Assembly: GCA_947167155.1 (NCBI GenBank)
Contig: CAMVHB010000011.1
Span: forward strand, 1 to 55,314
DNA: 55,314 bases
From: an uncultured Lachnospiraceae bacterium
GTDB taxonomy: Bacteria > Bacillota > Clostridia > Lachnospirales > Lachnospiraceae
Direction: 5' to 3'
In this document: positions 1-9,149 of the stretch, one piece after another
Layout of the letters: the number at the start of each line of letters is the position of its first letter
Position numbering within the stretch: the stretch's first letter is position 1
Translations under genes and position numbers: made by a program
The notes under the pieces: model-generated
Database searches by the model: none
What the model saw: only the letters and a program-made list of their open reading frames with translations
Told to the model about the DNA's origin: nothing

Positions 1-53
1 CCCTCCATAAGGGACTTCACTGCAGAATCAAATACAACTGTTTCTTTTTCCAT
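1..53 (-). CDS. GerW/YtfJ-like sporulation protein, N-terminal fragment (cut by window edge)
   Basis: Only the first 17 codons are visible, starting at an ATG at 53 with a GGAGG ribosome binding site 7 bases upstream. The visible peptide begins MEKETVVFDSAVKSLMEG. The assignment is mainly contextual: in Bacillus and many Clostridia the gene after a DUF2953 (ytfI) gene is ytfJ/gerW, and the short AVKSLMEG stretch resembles the start of that family. GerW proteins are linked to spore germination, although paralogues also occur in non-sporulating relatives. The fragment is too short for a firm call. Confidence 0.45.
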   Translation of the reverse strand, partial: MEKETVVFDSAVKSLME

Positions 54-67
54 TTTTCTGGTTCCTC

Positions 68-790
68 CTATTTCTTGTTCTTGCTTTTTCTCGATTCCTT
101 TATGAATGCGATAAGTGCCTTTAAGAACTTCTTTGAACGTTTGTCGGTAAACATACCGATTATAATATAAAGTACGTAAAAAATGAAAATTTTTCCGGAA
201 AGTACTATCCTTCCTCTTCCGTAAGCCTTATCAGCTGAGAAATCCGGCCTTATAGAGATATGTCTGCCATAAACAAAAGGAACAAGTGACATGACTCCCG
301 TGAGAGTTCCCGTTGAGTCAGGAGACTGGAGCGCAAAATCAAAGTCGGCATATCTTATTTGCGGGAATATCCTCTTCAAAAGCTTCATCAGCCTTTTCAA
401 AAAGACCTTGAAGGCCTCCTTGTCTTCAAAAACCTTTTTAAGCTTTTTGCTTCTCTCTTTCTTTGCCGCAGCAGCTTTTTCCTTCTCCTTTTTCTTTTCT
501 TCTTCGGACTTTTCTTCTTTCTTTTCCTCCTCAGGCTCTTTCTTCCTTTTTGGATGGAGCTTTATGAGACCGAAAAGAAATTCTATCGTAAGCTGACCTT
601 CGCCCTTACGTAAATACTTCACGGAGAAGAGCCGGAGCAGATCTCCGATCCTGAAAGCTATCCTGCTCTTCTCATAAAGCCTTATATCAACAGAATATGT
701 GAATGGTGAGAAAAGAAGATAGAGGATCAGCGCAAGGAATATGAGAAGCAGGACCCCAAGTATGATCCCGATCACGCGAAGGACACCCAT
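68..790 (-). CDS. DUF2953 family membrane protein (YtfI-like)
   Basis: This 240-residue protein has an N-terminal hydrophobic segment at about residues 5-28, then a very Lys/Glu-rich stretch at about 80-120 that probably forms a helix or coiled coil. A C-terminal part follows with a second hydrophobic segment near 200-215 and a basic tail. The layout and the Tyr/Gly motifs near residue 175 fit DUF2953, whose function is unknown. The gene overlaps the upstream one by a single base (TAATG), so the two are translationally coupled. It is followed by the GerW-like start, as in the Bacillus ytfI-ytfJ pair. A role in sporulation or the envelope is inference from context. Confidence 0.7.
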   Translation of the reverse strand: MGVLRVIGIILGVLLLIFLALILYLLFSPFTYSVDIRLYEKSRIAFRIGDLLRLFSVKYLRKGEGQLTIEFLFGLIKLHPKRKKEPEEEKKEEKSEEEKKKEKEKAAAAKKERSKKLKKVFEDKEAFKVFLKRLMKLLKRIFPQIRYADFDFALQSPDSTGTLTGVMSLVPFVYGRHISIRPDFSADKAYGRGRIVLSGKIFIFYVLYIIIGMFTDKRSKKFLKALIAFIKESRKSKNKK

Positions 791-1125
791 TATCTTTTCC
801 TGTCCTCCGTATCTCCTGAAAAATAATAATAAACCGCTTTTCTGCTTATGTCACCGGTCTCTGCCATTATATCTTCGATTATAAGTCGAATAAGCTCCTT
901 CGCACGTGTGGGTCCGGCTGCGAAACCAACTATATCAAATTCCTTTCCCTTCATCGGCGGATGGAGAAGTTCGAGATCTGAAAAAACAGTAAAAAGCTCA
1001 TCCTCCCTATCTGAAAGCGCGATAAGAAAAAGCCCCGGTACCGGGGTTCCCTTTGAAAGACAGTTCTTGATCTTCCTGTCGCTTGGAAGCTTTGCAGTTC
1101 GATAGAAGGGATGCATATAAACCAT
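790..1125 (-). CDS. Conserved-looking small protein of unknown function
   Basis: A 111-residue protein that I do not recognise. It has no signal peptide or membrane segment. The N-terminal third is basic; the middle has a hydrophobic core typical of a small alpha/beta fold, and the C-terminus is Arg/Lys-rich. The gene sits 20 bases after the penicillin-binding protein gene and overlaps the DUF2953 start by one base, so it is co-transcribed with wall-synthesis and GerW-like genes. No good Shine-Dalgarno precedes the ATG at 1125, and a second ATG lies three codons in. The tight packing supports a real gene; the function is unknown. Confidence 0.6.
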   Translation of the reverse strand: MVYMHPFYRTAKLPSDRKIKNCLSKGTPVPGLFLIALSDREDELFTVFSDLELLHPPMKGKEFDIVGFAAGPTRAKELIRLIIEDIMAETGDISRKAVYYYFSGDTEDRKR

Positions 1126-1145
1126 GAAAGAAAGTATATCTCATT

Positions 1146-2591
1146 TCAGCCGTTTTGAAAATATGTATCAAAGAGGCTTTTTGTGAGTGGAATTGCATGT
1201 GCAGAGGATGTACCGGCCCCCTCCATGATGACTGCTGCTGCGATCTTCCTGCCGTCCTTCTCTGCAAAGCCCATAAACCAACTGTGGGTTTTTTCTTTAT
1301 CACTCGAATATTCGGCTGTTCCTGTCTTTCCGTAGGCAGTATATTCATCCGAGAGAAGGCCTTGTCCTGTACCGTCAGTGATAACAAGCCGCATCAGCTC
1401 CTTCATTTTTTCCGCCTCTTCCTTTGTCATGACAGAGCCATAGGTCTTTCCCTTATAGGTCTTTACTACTCCTCCATCCGCATTCTCTATCGAGTCGGAA
1501 ATGAAAGGCTCCTTTATGACCCCCTCATTTGCGACAGCGCTTGCAAGCATTGCCATATGAAGAGGGGTAACCAGGGTCTTCCCCTGTCCTATTGCAGTCT
1601 GCATGACAAGAGCCTCAGAGTCGCCCTCTGAGATCAGGAAGCTGCTTTTTTCGGTATTCGAAAGTGAGGTCGGCAGCTTTTTATTAAAAAGGAGACGCTC
1701 TGAAAGAAGGTTAAGGCGGTTCTTGTCGAGCATAATGCCCATATTGCCGAATGCCACATTGCACGAATCCGCAAAGGCAGAGGCAAAGTCCTCTGTTCCG
1801 TGAGCAGTGGATCTGTAGCAGTGGATGGTATAGTCTTCTCTCTCCTCCTCACCCTCGCACTCATAGGAAAAAGTATCTGCCTTACCTTCCTCGATCATCT
1901 CAAGGGCTGTGAGGACTTTCGCGACAGATCCCGGAGGATAAAGTCCCTGGGTAGTGCGGTTTAAAAGAACCGAGGATGAGCTGTCGGAAATGATAGAGTC
2001 CCAGTCCGCCTTTATGGTATTGGGATCAAAGTCAGGCTTTGAAACCATGCAAAGTACTCTTCCGGTATCAGGTTCAAGCGCTATCACTGCGCCGTCATAA
2101 TCCCCCATCCCGTAATAGGCTGTTTCCTGAAGCTTTGAATCAATTGTGAGAACAAGGTCATCCCCGGGAAGCTTCTCTCCGGAGAGCTCAAGATATATCC
2201 TCTTCAAAAAAAAGATGTGGCTTCTCATCATACGGAAATTGAAATCCTTTTCGGCGCCAAGACTTCCGTTCACGGAATACCCGACTGCATGGGCGTACAT
2301 GGGGCCTTTGGGATAATTTCGAACCTCGGTCTTGTCATCATTTGTTATCGTCTCAGCGACAATGACATTATCGGATGTTTTTATCCTTCCTCTTGTAACC
2401 GTCTCGGAAAGCTTTGTCAGTCTTGGATTGTAGGAGCTGTTTATGAAGTCCTCGCTCTCTGCTGCGGCAAAGAAAAGGAGCCTTACAAGAAGCAGCAGAA
2501 AAAGACCGAGGAAAACGTATGTTATAAGCACATATCGTTTCCTTCCCCGCTTTTTCTTATTCACATTTTCTTCTCTTGATTCTTTATCCAT
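1146..2591 (-). CDS. Class B penicillin-binding protein (transpeptidase)
   Basis: A 481-residue membrane-anchored D,D-transpeptidase that cross-links peptidoglycan outside the cell membrane. There is a basic N-terminus and one transmembrane segment at about 20-42. The three active-site motifs are clear: SVAK with Ser222 as acyl acceptor and Lys225, SCN at 276-278, and KTG at 422-424. At 481 residues it is short for a class B enzyme: the dimerisation region is small and there are no PASTA domains, as in PbpA-type proteins. It lies directly downstream of an FtsW/RodA gene, the usual glycosyltransferase partner, so the pair probably forms a septal, elongation or spore-wall synthase. Which of the three cannot be told from sequence. 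Confidence 0.9.
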   Translation of the reverse strand: MDKESREENVNKKKRGRKRYVLITYVFLGLFLLLLVRLLFFAAAESEDFINSSYNPRLTKLSETVTRGRIKTSDNVIVAETITNDDKTEVRNYPKGPMYAHAVGYSVNGSLGAEKDFNFRMMRSHIFFLKRIYLELSGEKLPGDDLVLTIDSKLQETAYYGMGDYDGAVIALEPDTGRVLCMVSKPDFDPNTIKADWDSIISDSSSSVLLNRTTQGLYPPGSVAKVLTALEMIEEGKADTFSYECEGEEEREDYTIHCYRSTAHGTEDFASAFADSCNVAFGNMGIMLDKNRLNLLSERLLFNKKLPTSLSNTEKSSFLISEGDSEALVMQTAIGQGKTLVTPLHMAMLASAVANEGVIKEPFISDSIENADGGVVKTYKGKTYGSVMTKEEAEKMKELMRLVITDGTGQGLLSDEYTAYGKTGTAEYSSDKEKTHSWFMGFAEKDGRKIAAAVIMEGAGTSSAHAIPLTKSLFDTYFQNG

Positions 2592-2601
2592 GAATAAGAC
2601 T

Positions 2602-3945
2602 CTATGCCTCCTTCGTACCGGAAAGCCTGTAGATACCCTGTATACAGCCGAATATTATCATTGAGGAGATAAGGGAGCTTCCACCGTAGCTCACAAAGGG
2701 AAGGGTCACACCGGTCGACGGTATGAGCCTGATAACACCCCCGATCATAATGAAGGTCTGCGATGCGAGTGATACCGCAAGGCCTATTGAAAAAAGCCGA
2801 AGGAATTTTGAATCTTTTCCGAAGGAGGGCTTTAATGTAAGTATGAATATGCCTGCGTAGATGAGTATCATCACCGCACCAAAGAGGATACCCATCTCCT
2901 CCGCTATGGATGCGAAGATGAAATCGGAATGGCTGAGAGGTATCTTTGTCGGCATTCCCATGGTAAGCCCCGAGCCAAACCAGCCACCCGTCCCTATCGC
3001 GAAAAGCGACTGGCAGAGCTGATAGGCCTCATTGTCGGGATAGCTCAAAGGATCTGCCCAGGCTATAAACCTCACTCTCACATGAGGAAGCGCAAAATAA
3101 GCGACTATCAAGGCTATTGCCGCGAGGGCTGCTCCGATCAAAAGCCACTCATACCTTCCTGTCGCAGCGTAAAGCATTATGAGGAAGATAATGAAGAAGA
3201 TCGCGGCATTTCCAAGGTCCTTCGACATTACGAGGATAAGCATATGGGTCCCTGAAAGAGCGCTTACAATTATTATTCCTTTTAACGAGCTGTCAAGATA
3301 GAGAAGGACCGAGATAAAGTAGACGAACAATATCTTTACAAATTCCGAAGGCTGGAGGGTGATCGGACCTATCGTGATATTCAGCTTGGCACCATAGGTG
3401 GTCTTTCCTGCGATGAGGACTATTGCAAGAAGGGCTATTCCAAGTATCGCCGCAATGATGGCAAGATACCTGTTTGCGGTCAGGCGCGGCATTATTAATA
3501 CAAAGAGAGCCGCTATCGGGATCGATATGAGGGCAAAGAGCATCTGCCGAAAAGCCCTCGTATTGTCAAGTCTCGTCTGCATGAAAAAGCCCGTCACAAG
3601 AAGGATCACGCAAAAATTTGTAAATACAACAGAAAGCCCCGACAGGAGCCTGTTAAATACAACGAGAAATAATATGATGATCGTAAAGCCGATACCAAGC
3701 AAAAAGAGATCCTTTATATTGTCCGGTAAGGTGCCCTCCTTTGAGGCCTCATTTGAAGCATTAAAGCAAATGACAGCCATCGCATTTAAGAAAATGAGGA
3801 AGGTATAAAACACCTGGCGCGACTGCCTTCCTCTTCTTCTCTCAAGGGTATTTTTTTCCGATATCGAAAGAAAGCCCTCGTATGCAAAGAGAGAAAGCCA
3901 GATCAATATTGTAAATCTTGAAACAAGGGTAAGGAAGTGTACCAT
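2602..3945 (-). CDS. FtsW/RodA/SpoVE family peptidoglycan glycosyltransferase
   Basis: A polytopic SEDS protein of 447 residues with about ten to twelve hydrophobic segments. It polymerises lipid II into glycan strands together with a class B transpeptidase, which is encoded just downstream. Family signatures include the QPSEFVK segment and the C-terminal STGVTLPFVSYGGSS region. I prefer the ATG at 3945, which has GGAGTGAGG upstream; a GTG at 3954 overlaps the preceding stop (GTGA) and would add three residues. Whether it serves division, elongation or sporulation is open; the upstream zapA hints at division. Confidence 0.92.
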   Translation of the reverse strand: MVHFLTLVSRFTILIWLSLFAYEGFLSISEKNTLERRRGRQSRQVFYTFLIFLNAMAVICFNASNEASKEGTLPDNIKDLFLLGIGFTIIILFLVVFNRLLSGLSVVFTNFCVILLVTGFFMQTRLDNTRAFRQMLFALISIPIAALFVLIMPRLTANRYLAIIAAILGIALLAIVLIAGKTTYGAKLNITIGPITLQPSEFVKILFVYFISVLLYLDSSLKGIIIVSALSGTHMLILVMSKDLGNAAIFFIIFLIMLYAATGRYEWLLIGAALAAIALIVAYFALPHVRVRFIAWADPLSYPDNEAYQLCQSLFAIGTGGWFGSGLTMGMPTKIPLSHSDFIFASIAEEMGILFGAVMILIYAGIFILTLKPSFGKDSKFLRLFSIGLAVSLASQTFIMIGGVIRLIPSTGVTLPFVSYGGSSLISSMIIFGCIQGIYRLSGTKEA

Positions 3946-3950
3946 CTGCC

Positions 3951-6137
3951 TCACTCCACCCCTCGTCCAAAGTGTCCCCGGGTATATGAACCATCCGAGC
4001 TTGATTTGGAGCCTGCCCCGGCTGAATAATAATCCTCTATGACCTTTTTCATCTCCTCTTTGTTTTCAGTCGTAAATGAGAGAAGATACCTTGAAATACC
4101 GTAGCCCTTCAATCTTGGAAGGTCAGGAAAGAGGTTTGTCGGAAGGGAATTTAAGACGAGATTGACACAGTCTGAGCAATCCTTCATCACGGGAAAGACC
4201 ATATTTTTCCTGTCAGTCAAAGATATAGCATGCTCCTTTTCCTCATTTTTCTCGCAGCCGCAGGCATTTTTGTAAATGCAGACGGCGCTTTGCATAAGGG
4301 TATATCGTCCATAGACCATCATCAAGGAATCGGAATTGTTCCTGTGGCTGATCTCACCTTCATTAAGTTCAAGAGGAACTGAGGAATTAAAGAGCGAAAG
4401 GGATCCAAAAAAGGCCTTTGCTCTTTCATTCATCACATAGATGTCCGGGGACAGAAAAATCTTCTCTTTATTGAACCCCTTTTCAAGAAGAAAGGAAAGG
4501 GCGTCATAGCCTGTCACGAATATGCCTGACAGGCCACTCATCTCAACTATCGAAAGAAGAGTCCCGGCATCTTCATATACCCTTTTTCTGAATATCCTCG
4601 GAAAGAGAAGATATATCTTTTTGTTGGTCTTCTGAAGCGAAGAAATGCTGTCCATGACTTTCTCCCGCATCTGACCATTGTTCATCAAAAAGAGTCTTGA
4701 AGGTATGATAACGGAAAAATCATGTTTAAGAGCAGAAAGCCACGAAAGCTGCTCAGTATTTGAAATAAGCATGAATGTCTCAGCCTTCTTGAAAGACTGT
4801 TCGCTTCTTTCAAAACCTGCACTTTCCGGTAAAAATGCATCACTCCTTTTTTCAAGGAAAGAGTCTGAAAGCTTTGAAAGCCCCTCCCGCTTCATTTCTT
4901 TAAGAACAGACATGGGTACAAAGGGAGCCTCCTCTGAAAGAAGAATGTCTACTCTTCCGGCTTCAAAATAAGTATTCTTTGTATCAAGCCTTGAGAGCTT
5001 TTCAGATAGGCTTTCCTTCGTAAGGGGACTGTTTTTGGCCGCTTCGCAATCAGGTCCGTGAACCGACACCTCTTGGCCTTTGCATTTCAGCGACAACAAA
5101 AGAGGCTCTCCTACATGTGCCTTAAATGTAATATCAACGGGAAGACCGGTTTCTTCATAACTCTTTGCTTCATCCTTTATATCACGCTTAAAGGAGGAGT
5201 CCTCGGAATTTGTCATTGACGGATCATTTTTTGAAAAATACCAGGTATCCGTAAAAAAGCCCCGGTTGCCAAGTGAGAAGAGCCTTTTTAGATCATTACT
5301 CTCTACGGAATAGTCCATATCAGGATCATCCGAAAGCATATCAAGGTACTTGCGATATAACGAGACTACACCTGTCACATAGGTCATATCCTTCATCCTG
5401 CCCTCGATCTTCAGGGAATCGACTCCTGTCTTTACAAGGCGTTTTAAGTCAGGAAGTCCTGAAAGATCACGCATCGAAAGAGGATAATTTCCAAATGATT
5501 CTATTTTTTTTCCGTCGATCTCTACGGAATAAGGATTTCTGCAGGCTCCTGCGCATCTACCTCTGTTTGCGCTGCGGCCTCCTATCATTGAAGACATCAT
5601 GCAGCGGCCTGAATATGAGACACAGAGCGCTCCGTGAACAAAGACCTCCGTCTCGATATCGCTTTTTTCTATGACAGTCTTTATCTCATCAAGTGAAAGC
5701 TCTCTTGAGAGGACCACTCTCTCTGCCCCAAGAGACTTAAAGAAGCGGGCTCCGTATTCACTCGTTACGGAGCACTGTGTACTGATATGTATGGGAAGAT
5801 GGGGGAAACAATCCCTGATAAGCGAAAAAACGCCCATATCCTGAACCAGGACTGCATCCAGCCCTTCCTCATAGAAAGGCTTCAAAAATGAAAAGAGCCT
5901 GCCTTCGATCTCCCTTGATTTCAAAAGGGTATTGACCGTAAGATAGGCTTTCTTTTGATTCATATGAAGGAAGCGTATTGCCGAAAGTATCTCTTCATTT
6001 GTGAGATTACCGGCATAAGCTCTCGCAGAAAAGAGCTCTCCTCCGAAATATATGGCATCTGCTCCGAAAAGAGCCGCTTGTTTTAATATCTCAATATTCC
6101 CTGCCGGAGCAAGAAGCTCAGGTATCTTTTCACTCAT
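3951..6137 (-). CDS. U32 peptidase-family protein (RlhA/TrhP-like RNA hydroxylation family)
   Basis: A 728-residue protein. The N-terminal third has the U32 signatures: LLAPAGNIEILKQA at the start, GADAIYFGG, and near residue 170-200 the cysteine-rich SGRC...GRSANRGRCAGACR segment that probably binds an iron-sulfur cluster. The long C-terminal part matches the DUF3656 extension of large clostridial U32 proteins. Characterised relatives include proteins for tRNA U34 or 23S rRNA C2501 hydroxylation, so a role in RNA modification is more likely than proteolysis. The start overlaps the zapA stop as ATGA, with a GGAAGGGG ribosome binding site. Confidence 0.88.
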   Translation of the reverse strand: MSEKIPELLAPAGNIEILKQAALFGADAIYFGGELFSARAYAGNLTNEEILSAIRFLHMNQKKAYLTVNTLLKSREIEGRLFSFLKPFYEEGLDAVLVQDMGVFSLIRDCFPHLPIHISTQCSVTSEYGARFFKSLGAERVVLSRELSLDEIKTVIEKSDIETEVFVHGALCVSYSGRCMMSSMIGGRSANRGRCAGACRNPYSVEIDGKKIESFGNYPLSMRDLSGLPDLKRLVKTGVDSLKIEGRMKDMTYVTGVVSLYRKYLDMLSDDPDMDYSVESNDLKRLFSLGNRGFFTDTWYFSKNDPSMTNSEDSSFKRDIKDEAKSYEETGLPVDITFKAHVGEPLLLSLKCKGQEVSVHGPDCEAAKNSPLTKESLSEKLSRLDTKNTYFEAGRVDILLSEEAPFVPMSVLKEMKREGLSKLSDSFLEKRSDAFLPESAGFERSEQSFKKAETFMLISNTEQLSWLSALKHDFSVIIPSRLFLMNNGQMREKVMDSISSLQKTNKKIYLLFPRIFRKRVYEDAGTLLSIVEMSGLSGIFVTGYDALSFLLEKGFNKEKIFLSPDIYVMNERAKAFFGSLSLFNSSVPLELNEGEISHRNNSDSLMMVYGRYTLMQSAVCIYKNACGCEKNEEKEHAISLTDRKNMVFPVMKDCSDCVNLVLNSLPTNLFPDLPRLKGYGISRYLLSFTTENKEEMKKVIEDYYSAGAGSKSSSDGSYTRGHFGRGVE

Positions 6138-6565
6138 GAATCCCCTTCCGACGAAGGTCCAAGCAATGCGTCCTCAAGTGAAGCCTCAAGCTTTGCTTTG
6201 TTCAAGAGGAGTTCCTTTTTTTCGTCTTCGAGCTTTCTGACATTATCTTCGAGAGACTCCATCTTCATCTGGTTTCCGATCAGCTCATGCTTTAAGTCAT
6301 AAACCTCTTTCTCCTTTTCGGATACATCGCTTTCGTACTTTTCCGCAAGAGCCTTCGCCTTGAAATAGTCATCAGCAATATTTATCTCGATAAGGGTTGA
6401 CTTCATGTCACTCGGCAGCCGCTTCCACTCATCAAGACCTTCGTATTCAGATATCATCCCGTTGATATATGCTGCTACTTTTCTAAGATAATCCTCATCC
6501 TCATAGCCGCTTAACGTAAAAACCTTGCCGCCGATCAGGACTTCCGTACTTTTCTTGGCCGCCAT
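6134..6565 (-). CDS. zapA: Cell division protein ZapA
   Basis: A 143-residue cytoplasmic FtsZ-associated protein. The N-terminal 90 residues carry the ZapA fold, including the STEVLIGGK beginning and a region around EYLRKVAAYIN-type residues; the C-terminal half is a Lys/Glu-rich coiled coil that mediates tetramerisation. I chose the ATG at 6565 because GGAGGAG lies 5 bases upstream. An in-frame upstream extension would run through the promoter region. The gene heads the operon with the U32 protein, FtsW/RodA and the PBP, and a good promoter lies at 6605-6633. Confidence 0.88.
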   Translation of the reverse strand: MAAKKSTEVLIGGKVFTLSGYEDEDYLRKVAAYINGMISEYEGLDEWKRLPSDMKSTLIEINIADDYFKAKALAEKYESDVSEKEKEVYDLKHELIGNQMKMESLEDNVRKLEDEKKELLLNKAKLEASLEDALLGPSSEGDS

Positions 6566-6604
6566 CAAAACTCCTCCGGATAAAATAAAGAATATCGAAT
6601 AAAC

Positions 6605-6633
6605 ATTATAATTACACTTTTCCCTAAAAACAA
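6605..6633 (-). promoter_or_regulatory. Sigma-A-type promoter for zapA operon
   Basis: Read on the minus strand, TTGTTT at 6633-6628 is followed by a 17-base spacer and a perfect TATAAT at 6610-6605. It lies 40 bases upstream of the zapA ATG, in the gap after ruvB. The -35 box is weak and the -10 box is consensus. Confidence 0.6.
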
Positions 6634-6647
6634 GCAAAAGATGTTCG

Positions 6648-7643
6648 TTACGGCACAGGTATACCGAAATGGGAAAAACAGCGTTCAGTAGCTACCCGCC
6701 CTTTTGGCGTCCTGTCAAGGAAACCATTCTGGACAAGGTAAGGCTCATAAACATCCTCTATCGTACCGCTGTCTTCACCGAGGGCCGCTGAAAGAGTGTC
6801 GAGTCCAACAGGACCGCCCTTAAATTTTTCCATTATCGTAATGAGAAGCCTTCTGTCGCTGTCGTCAAGGCCGAAGGAATCCACCTCCATCCGGTCAAGA
6901 ACCTCGGACGCAACTTCTTTTGTGATCTTCCCCTCATAAACAACCTGTGCATAATCACGGGTTCTTCGAAGAAGCCTGTTTGCAAGACGGGGCGTACCTC
7001 TTGATCTCTTTGCAAGTTCAAGCGCCCCCTCCTCTTCTATCTCTATCGAGAGTTTTTTTGCGGAGAGTATTATTATCTTTTGAAGATCCTTCGGAGGATA
7101 AAATTCAAGGCGGAATATCACTCCGAACCTGTCTCTCAGCGGTGCCGAAAGAAGGCCCGCCCGGGTCGTTGCGCCGATCAGGGTAAAGCGGGGAAGGTCG
7201 AGCCGGATGGATCTCCCCTGCTGGCCCTTTCCGATCATAATATCTATAGCATAATCCTCCATGGCAGGGTAAAGAACTTCCTCAACCTGGCGGTTCAGCC
7301 TGTGTATCTCGTCTATGAAGAGAACGTCGTTCTCTGATAATGAGGATAATATGGCTGCCATCTCTCCGGGCTGTTGTATCGCAGGACCGGAGGTGACCTT
7401 GATATTTACCCCCATCTCGCGGGCTATGATGCCCGCAAGAGTAGTCTTCCCAAGACCCGGAGGACCGAAAAACAGCACATGGTCAAGAGGTTCATGTCTC
7501 TCCTTTGCGGCGGAGATATAGATCTTCAGATTTTCCTTTATCTTTTCCTGTCCGATGTAGCCCGAAAAGTCCTGCGGGCGAAGGGTTGCCTCGGTCTTTA
7601 TATCTTCAGGCTGCACTTTTGTTTCTATTATCTTTCTTTCCAT
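6648..7643 (-). CDS. ruvB: Holliday junction branch migration helicase RuvB
   Basis: A 331-residue AAA+ motor that drives branch migration with RuvA during recombination repair. Walker A (GPPGLGKTT) lies near residue 65, Walker B (DEIHR) near 110, and the sensor region (GATTRAG) near 155. The C-terminal winged helix ends with the RTPKGR motif typical of RuvB. The ATG at 7643 has AGAGGA upstream, nine bases after ruvA. Length and motifs are standard. It is the last gene of the proB-to-ruvB run. Confidence 0.98.
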   Translation of the reverse strand: MERKIIETKVQPEDIKTEATLRPQDFSGYIGQEKIKENLKIYISAAKERHEPLDHVLFFGPPGLGKTTLAGIIAREMGVNIKVTSGPAIQQPGEMAAILSSLSENDVLFIDEIHRLNRQVEEVLYPAMEDYAIDIMIGKGQQGRSIRLDLPRFTLIGATTRAGLLSAPLRDRFGVIFRLEFYPPKDLQKIIILSAKKLSIEIEEEGALELAKRSRGTPRLANRLLRRTRDYAQVVYEGKITKEVASEVLDRMEVDSFGLDDSDRRLLITIMEKFKGGPVGLDTLSAALGEDSGTIEDVYEPYLVQNGFLDRTPKGRVATERCFSHFGIPVP

Positions 7644-7652
7644 TTTTTCCTC

Positions 7653-8273
7653 TTAAGATGAAAGTCTCTTCAGTGCTTCCTTGAGAAGAGTACTTACGTC
7701 CATTTCATTTCTTCCCTCTACTTCCGATATGGCGCGATAAGCGCTTGAGGATGAATAACCAAGAGATATGAGCGCAAGATATGCGTCATTATCCGTACCA
7801 TCACCAAGAGCGCCTCCGGATACACCGCTGTCTTCTCCCAAAGACTCCTTAAGGTCTTCCGACAGGAACGAAGAGTCTATCTTGTCCTTCAGATCGACTA
7901 TTATCCTCTTCGCGCTCTTTGCTCCGATACCCGGAGCCTTTGATATGGCCTTTTCGTCATCCGAAAGTATCGCGTATTTAAGTTCCTTTTCATCCATCGT
8001 AGAAAGCAGTGAAAGCGCAGCCTTCGGGCCTATTCCGCTGACCTTCAGAAGAAGTAGGAACATTTCTCTTTCCTCTCTTGAAAGAAAGCCGAAAAGCGAA
8101 ACAGCGTTTTCCGTAACAGAGAAATATGTATAGATGAGCTTTGTCTCGCCCTGCCCCTTCAGCTTCTTAAGATCCAAAGCGCTCATGAAAATAAGATAGC
8201 CAATCCCATTGTTGTCAAGAACAATGGAATCCTCATATACCTCTGCTATCTCGCCCCTGATATATGAATACAT
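7653..8273 (-). CDS. ruvA: Holliday junction branch migration complex subunit RuvA
   Basis: About 206 residues. The N-terminal OB domain begins MYSYIRGEI, the middle carries two helix-hairpin-helix motifs (VSGIGPKAAL and APGIGAKSAKRI), and the C-terminal helical domain binds RuvB. RuvA tetramers hold four-way junctions and load RuvB. I place the start at the ATG at 8273 rather than 8279, because GGAGG then has a 6-base spacing and the start falls two bases after the upstream stop. The C-terminal linker at about 145-160 is Gly/Ser/Asp-rich, as usual. Confidence 0.96.
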   Translation of the reverse strand: MYSYIRGEIAEVYEDSIVLDNNGIGYLIFMSALDLKKLKGQGETKLIYTYFSVTENAVSLFGFLSREEREMFLLLLKVSGIGPKAALSLLSTMDEKELKYAILSDDEKAISKAPGIGAKSAKRIIVDLKDKIDSSFLSEDLKESLGEDSGVSGGALGDGTDNDAYLALISLGYSSSSAYRAISEVEGRNEMDVSTLLKEALKRLSS

Positions 8274-8275
8274 GA

Positions 8276-8791
8276 TCATCCTCCGCTATTTATGATAAAA
8301 GTCTTAAGACGCGGTATCAGCATCCTTGCAAGAAGCCCAATGAGAAAGCCGGTTGCTGCCCCCGAAAGAAGGAGCACCGGAAGATAAAAAAGAACTGCAT
8401 ACTCCTTTACGATAATTGCGGCAGCGATGAGCTGACCGGCATTGTGGGCTATTCCTCCAAAAAGCGAGACTGACACTACTGAAAGCCTGAAAACCCGCTT
8501 AATTGCGACCATCACAAGAAAAGAAAGAAAAGCCCCCGCCAGCGAAAAAACAAAGCTGAAAATATTTGTAAATAAAAGAGCCGTAAGTACTATACGAAGA
8601 AGGTTCACGAAAAGCGCCGGAATTTCTCCGACAGTAAACATGATCACTACTATGCATATGTTCGAAAGCCCCAGTTTCATTCCGGGAACCCCGAAATAAA
8701 AGGGGATCAGGCTCTCCACATAGGAAAAGATCATGGCAAGCGCTGCTGACACCGAAAGAAGGACTATCCTTTTAGTTTGCGATGACATCAT
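8276..8791 (-). CDS. Gx transporter family protein (formerly 'heptaprenyl diphosphate synthase component I')
   Basis: A 171-residue polytopic protein with about five hydrophobic segments, matching pfam07456. The old name is misleading: it resembles ECF-type substrate-binding membrane proteins and carries no prenyltransferase motif. In many Firmicutes it is encoded beside NusG domain II proteins, ApbE and FMN-binding proteins, suggesting transport of a flavin or isoprenoid-related substrate for extracytosolic redox proteins; this is inference. The start at 8791 has AAGGAG six bases upstream and overlaps the NusG-II gene by 20 bases. Another in-frame ATG directly follows. Confidence 0.85.
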   Translation of the reverse strand: MMSSQTKRIVLLSVSAALAMIFSYVESLIPFYFGVPGMKLGLSNICIVVIMFTVGEIPALFVNLLRIVLTALLFTNIFSFVFSLAGAFLSFLVMVAIKRVFRLSVVSVSLFGGIAHNAGQLIAAAIIVKEYAVLFYLPVLLLSGAATGFLIGLLARMLIPRLKTFIINSGG

Positions 8792-9149
8792 AGTCCGCTC
8801 CTTCGCCGACACCTTCTATCCTGATCACGACACGGTTCGGGAGGCATACGATCGACTCACCTGAGGCCTTCTTTCTCCCCTGACTGATGCAGATATGATT
8901 TTTGCAGGCGGCGTCCTTCATATATACTGTACCGTTTTCAATGACAGCGTGGTTTATCTCATTATTGTCTTTGATGATCGGGATGTCCGTGTCTTTTGAA
9001 AGCGGATATTTTCCGTACAAAACGCCGTCAACCGTAATAACGGCGCAGCTTCCGTTCGTATAAAGGCTCCTGCTCATCATAAAAATGATAAAAAGTACAG
9101 CAAAAACAATCACTATAAGCAGGGCTTCCTTTTTTCCTTTTCCCTTCAT
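8772..9149 (-). CDS. NusG domain II-containing membrane-anchored protein
   Basis: A 125-residue protein with an N-terminal transmembrane anchor at about 8-26 and an extracytosolic domain matching pfam07009. The family signature is a CKNHIC pair near residue 85 followed by a basic, Gly/Ser-containing stretch and a third cysteine just before LPNRVVI. Despite its name it is not a transcription factor. Genes of this family usually neighbour the Gx transporter, as here, and often ApbE and electron-transfer genes. It overlaps the miaB stop (ATGA) and the next start, so it is firmly within the operon. The molecular role is not established. Confidence 0.85.
   Translation of the reverse strand: MKGKGKKEALLIVIVFAVLFIIFMMSRSLYTNGSCAVITVDGVLYGKYPLSKDTDIPIIKDNNEINHAVIENGTVYMKDAACKNHICISQGRKKASGESIVCLPNRVVIRIEGVGEGADYDVIAN

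Noticed and set aside
8276-8791. Heptaprenyl diphosphate synthase subunit I.
   Set aside because: The protein is a small polytopic membrane protein without prenyltransferase motifs; the old name is a misannotation of the family.
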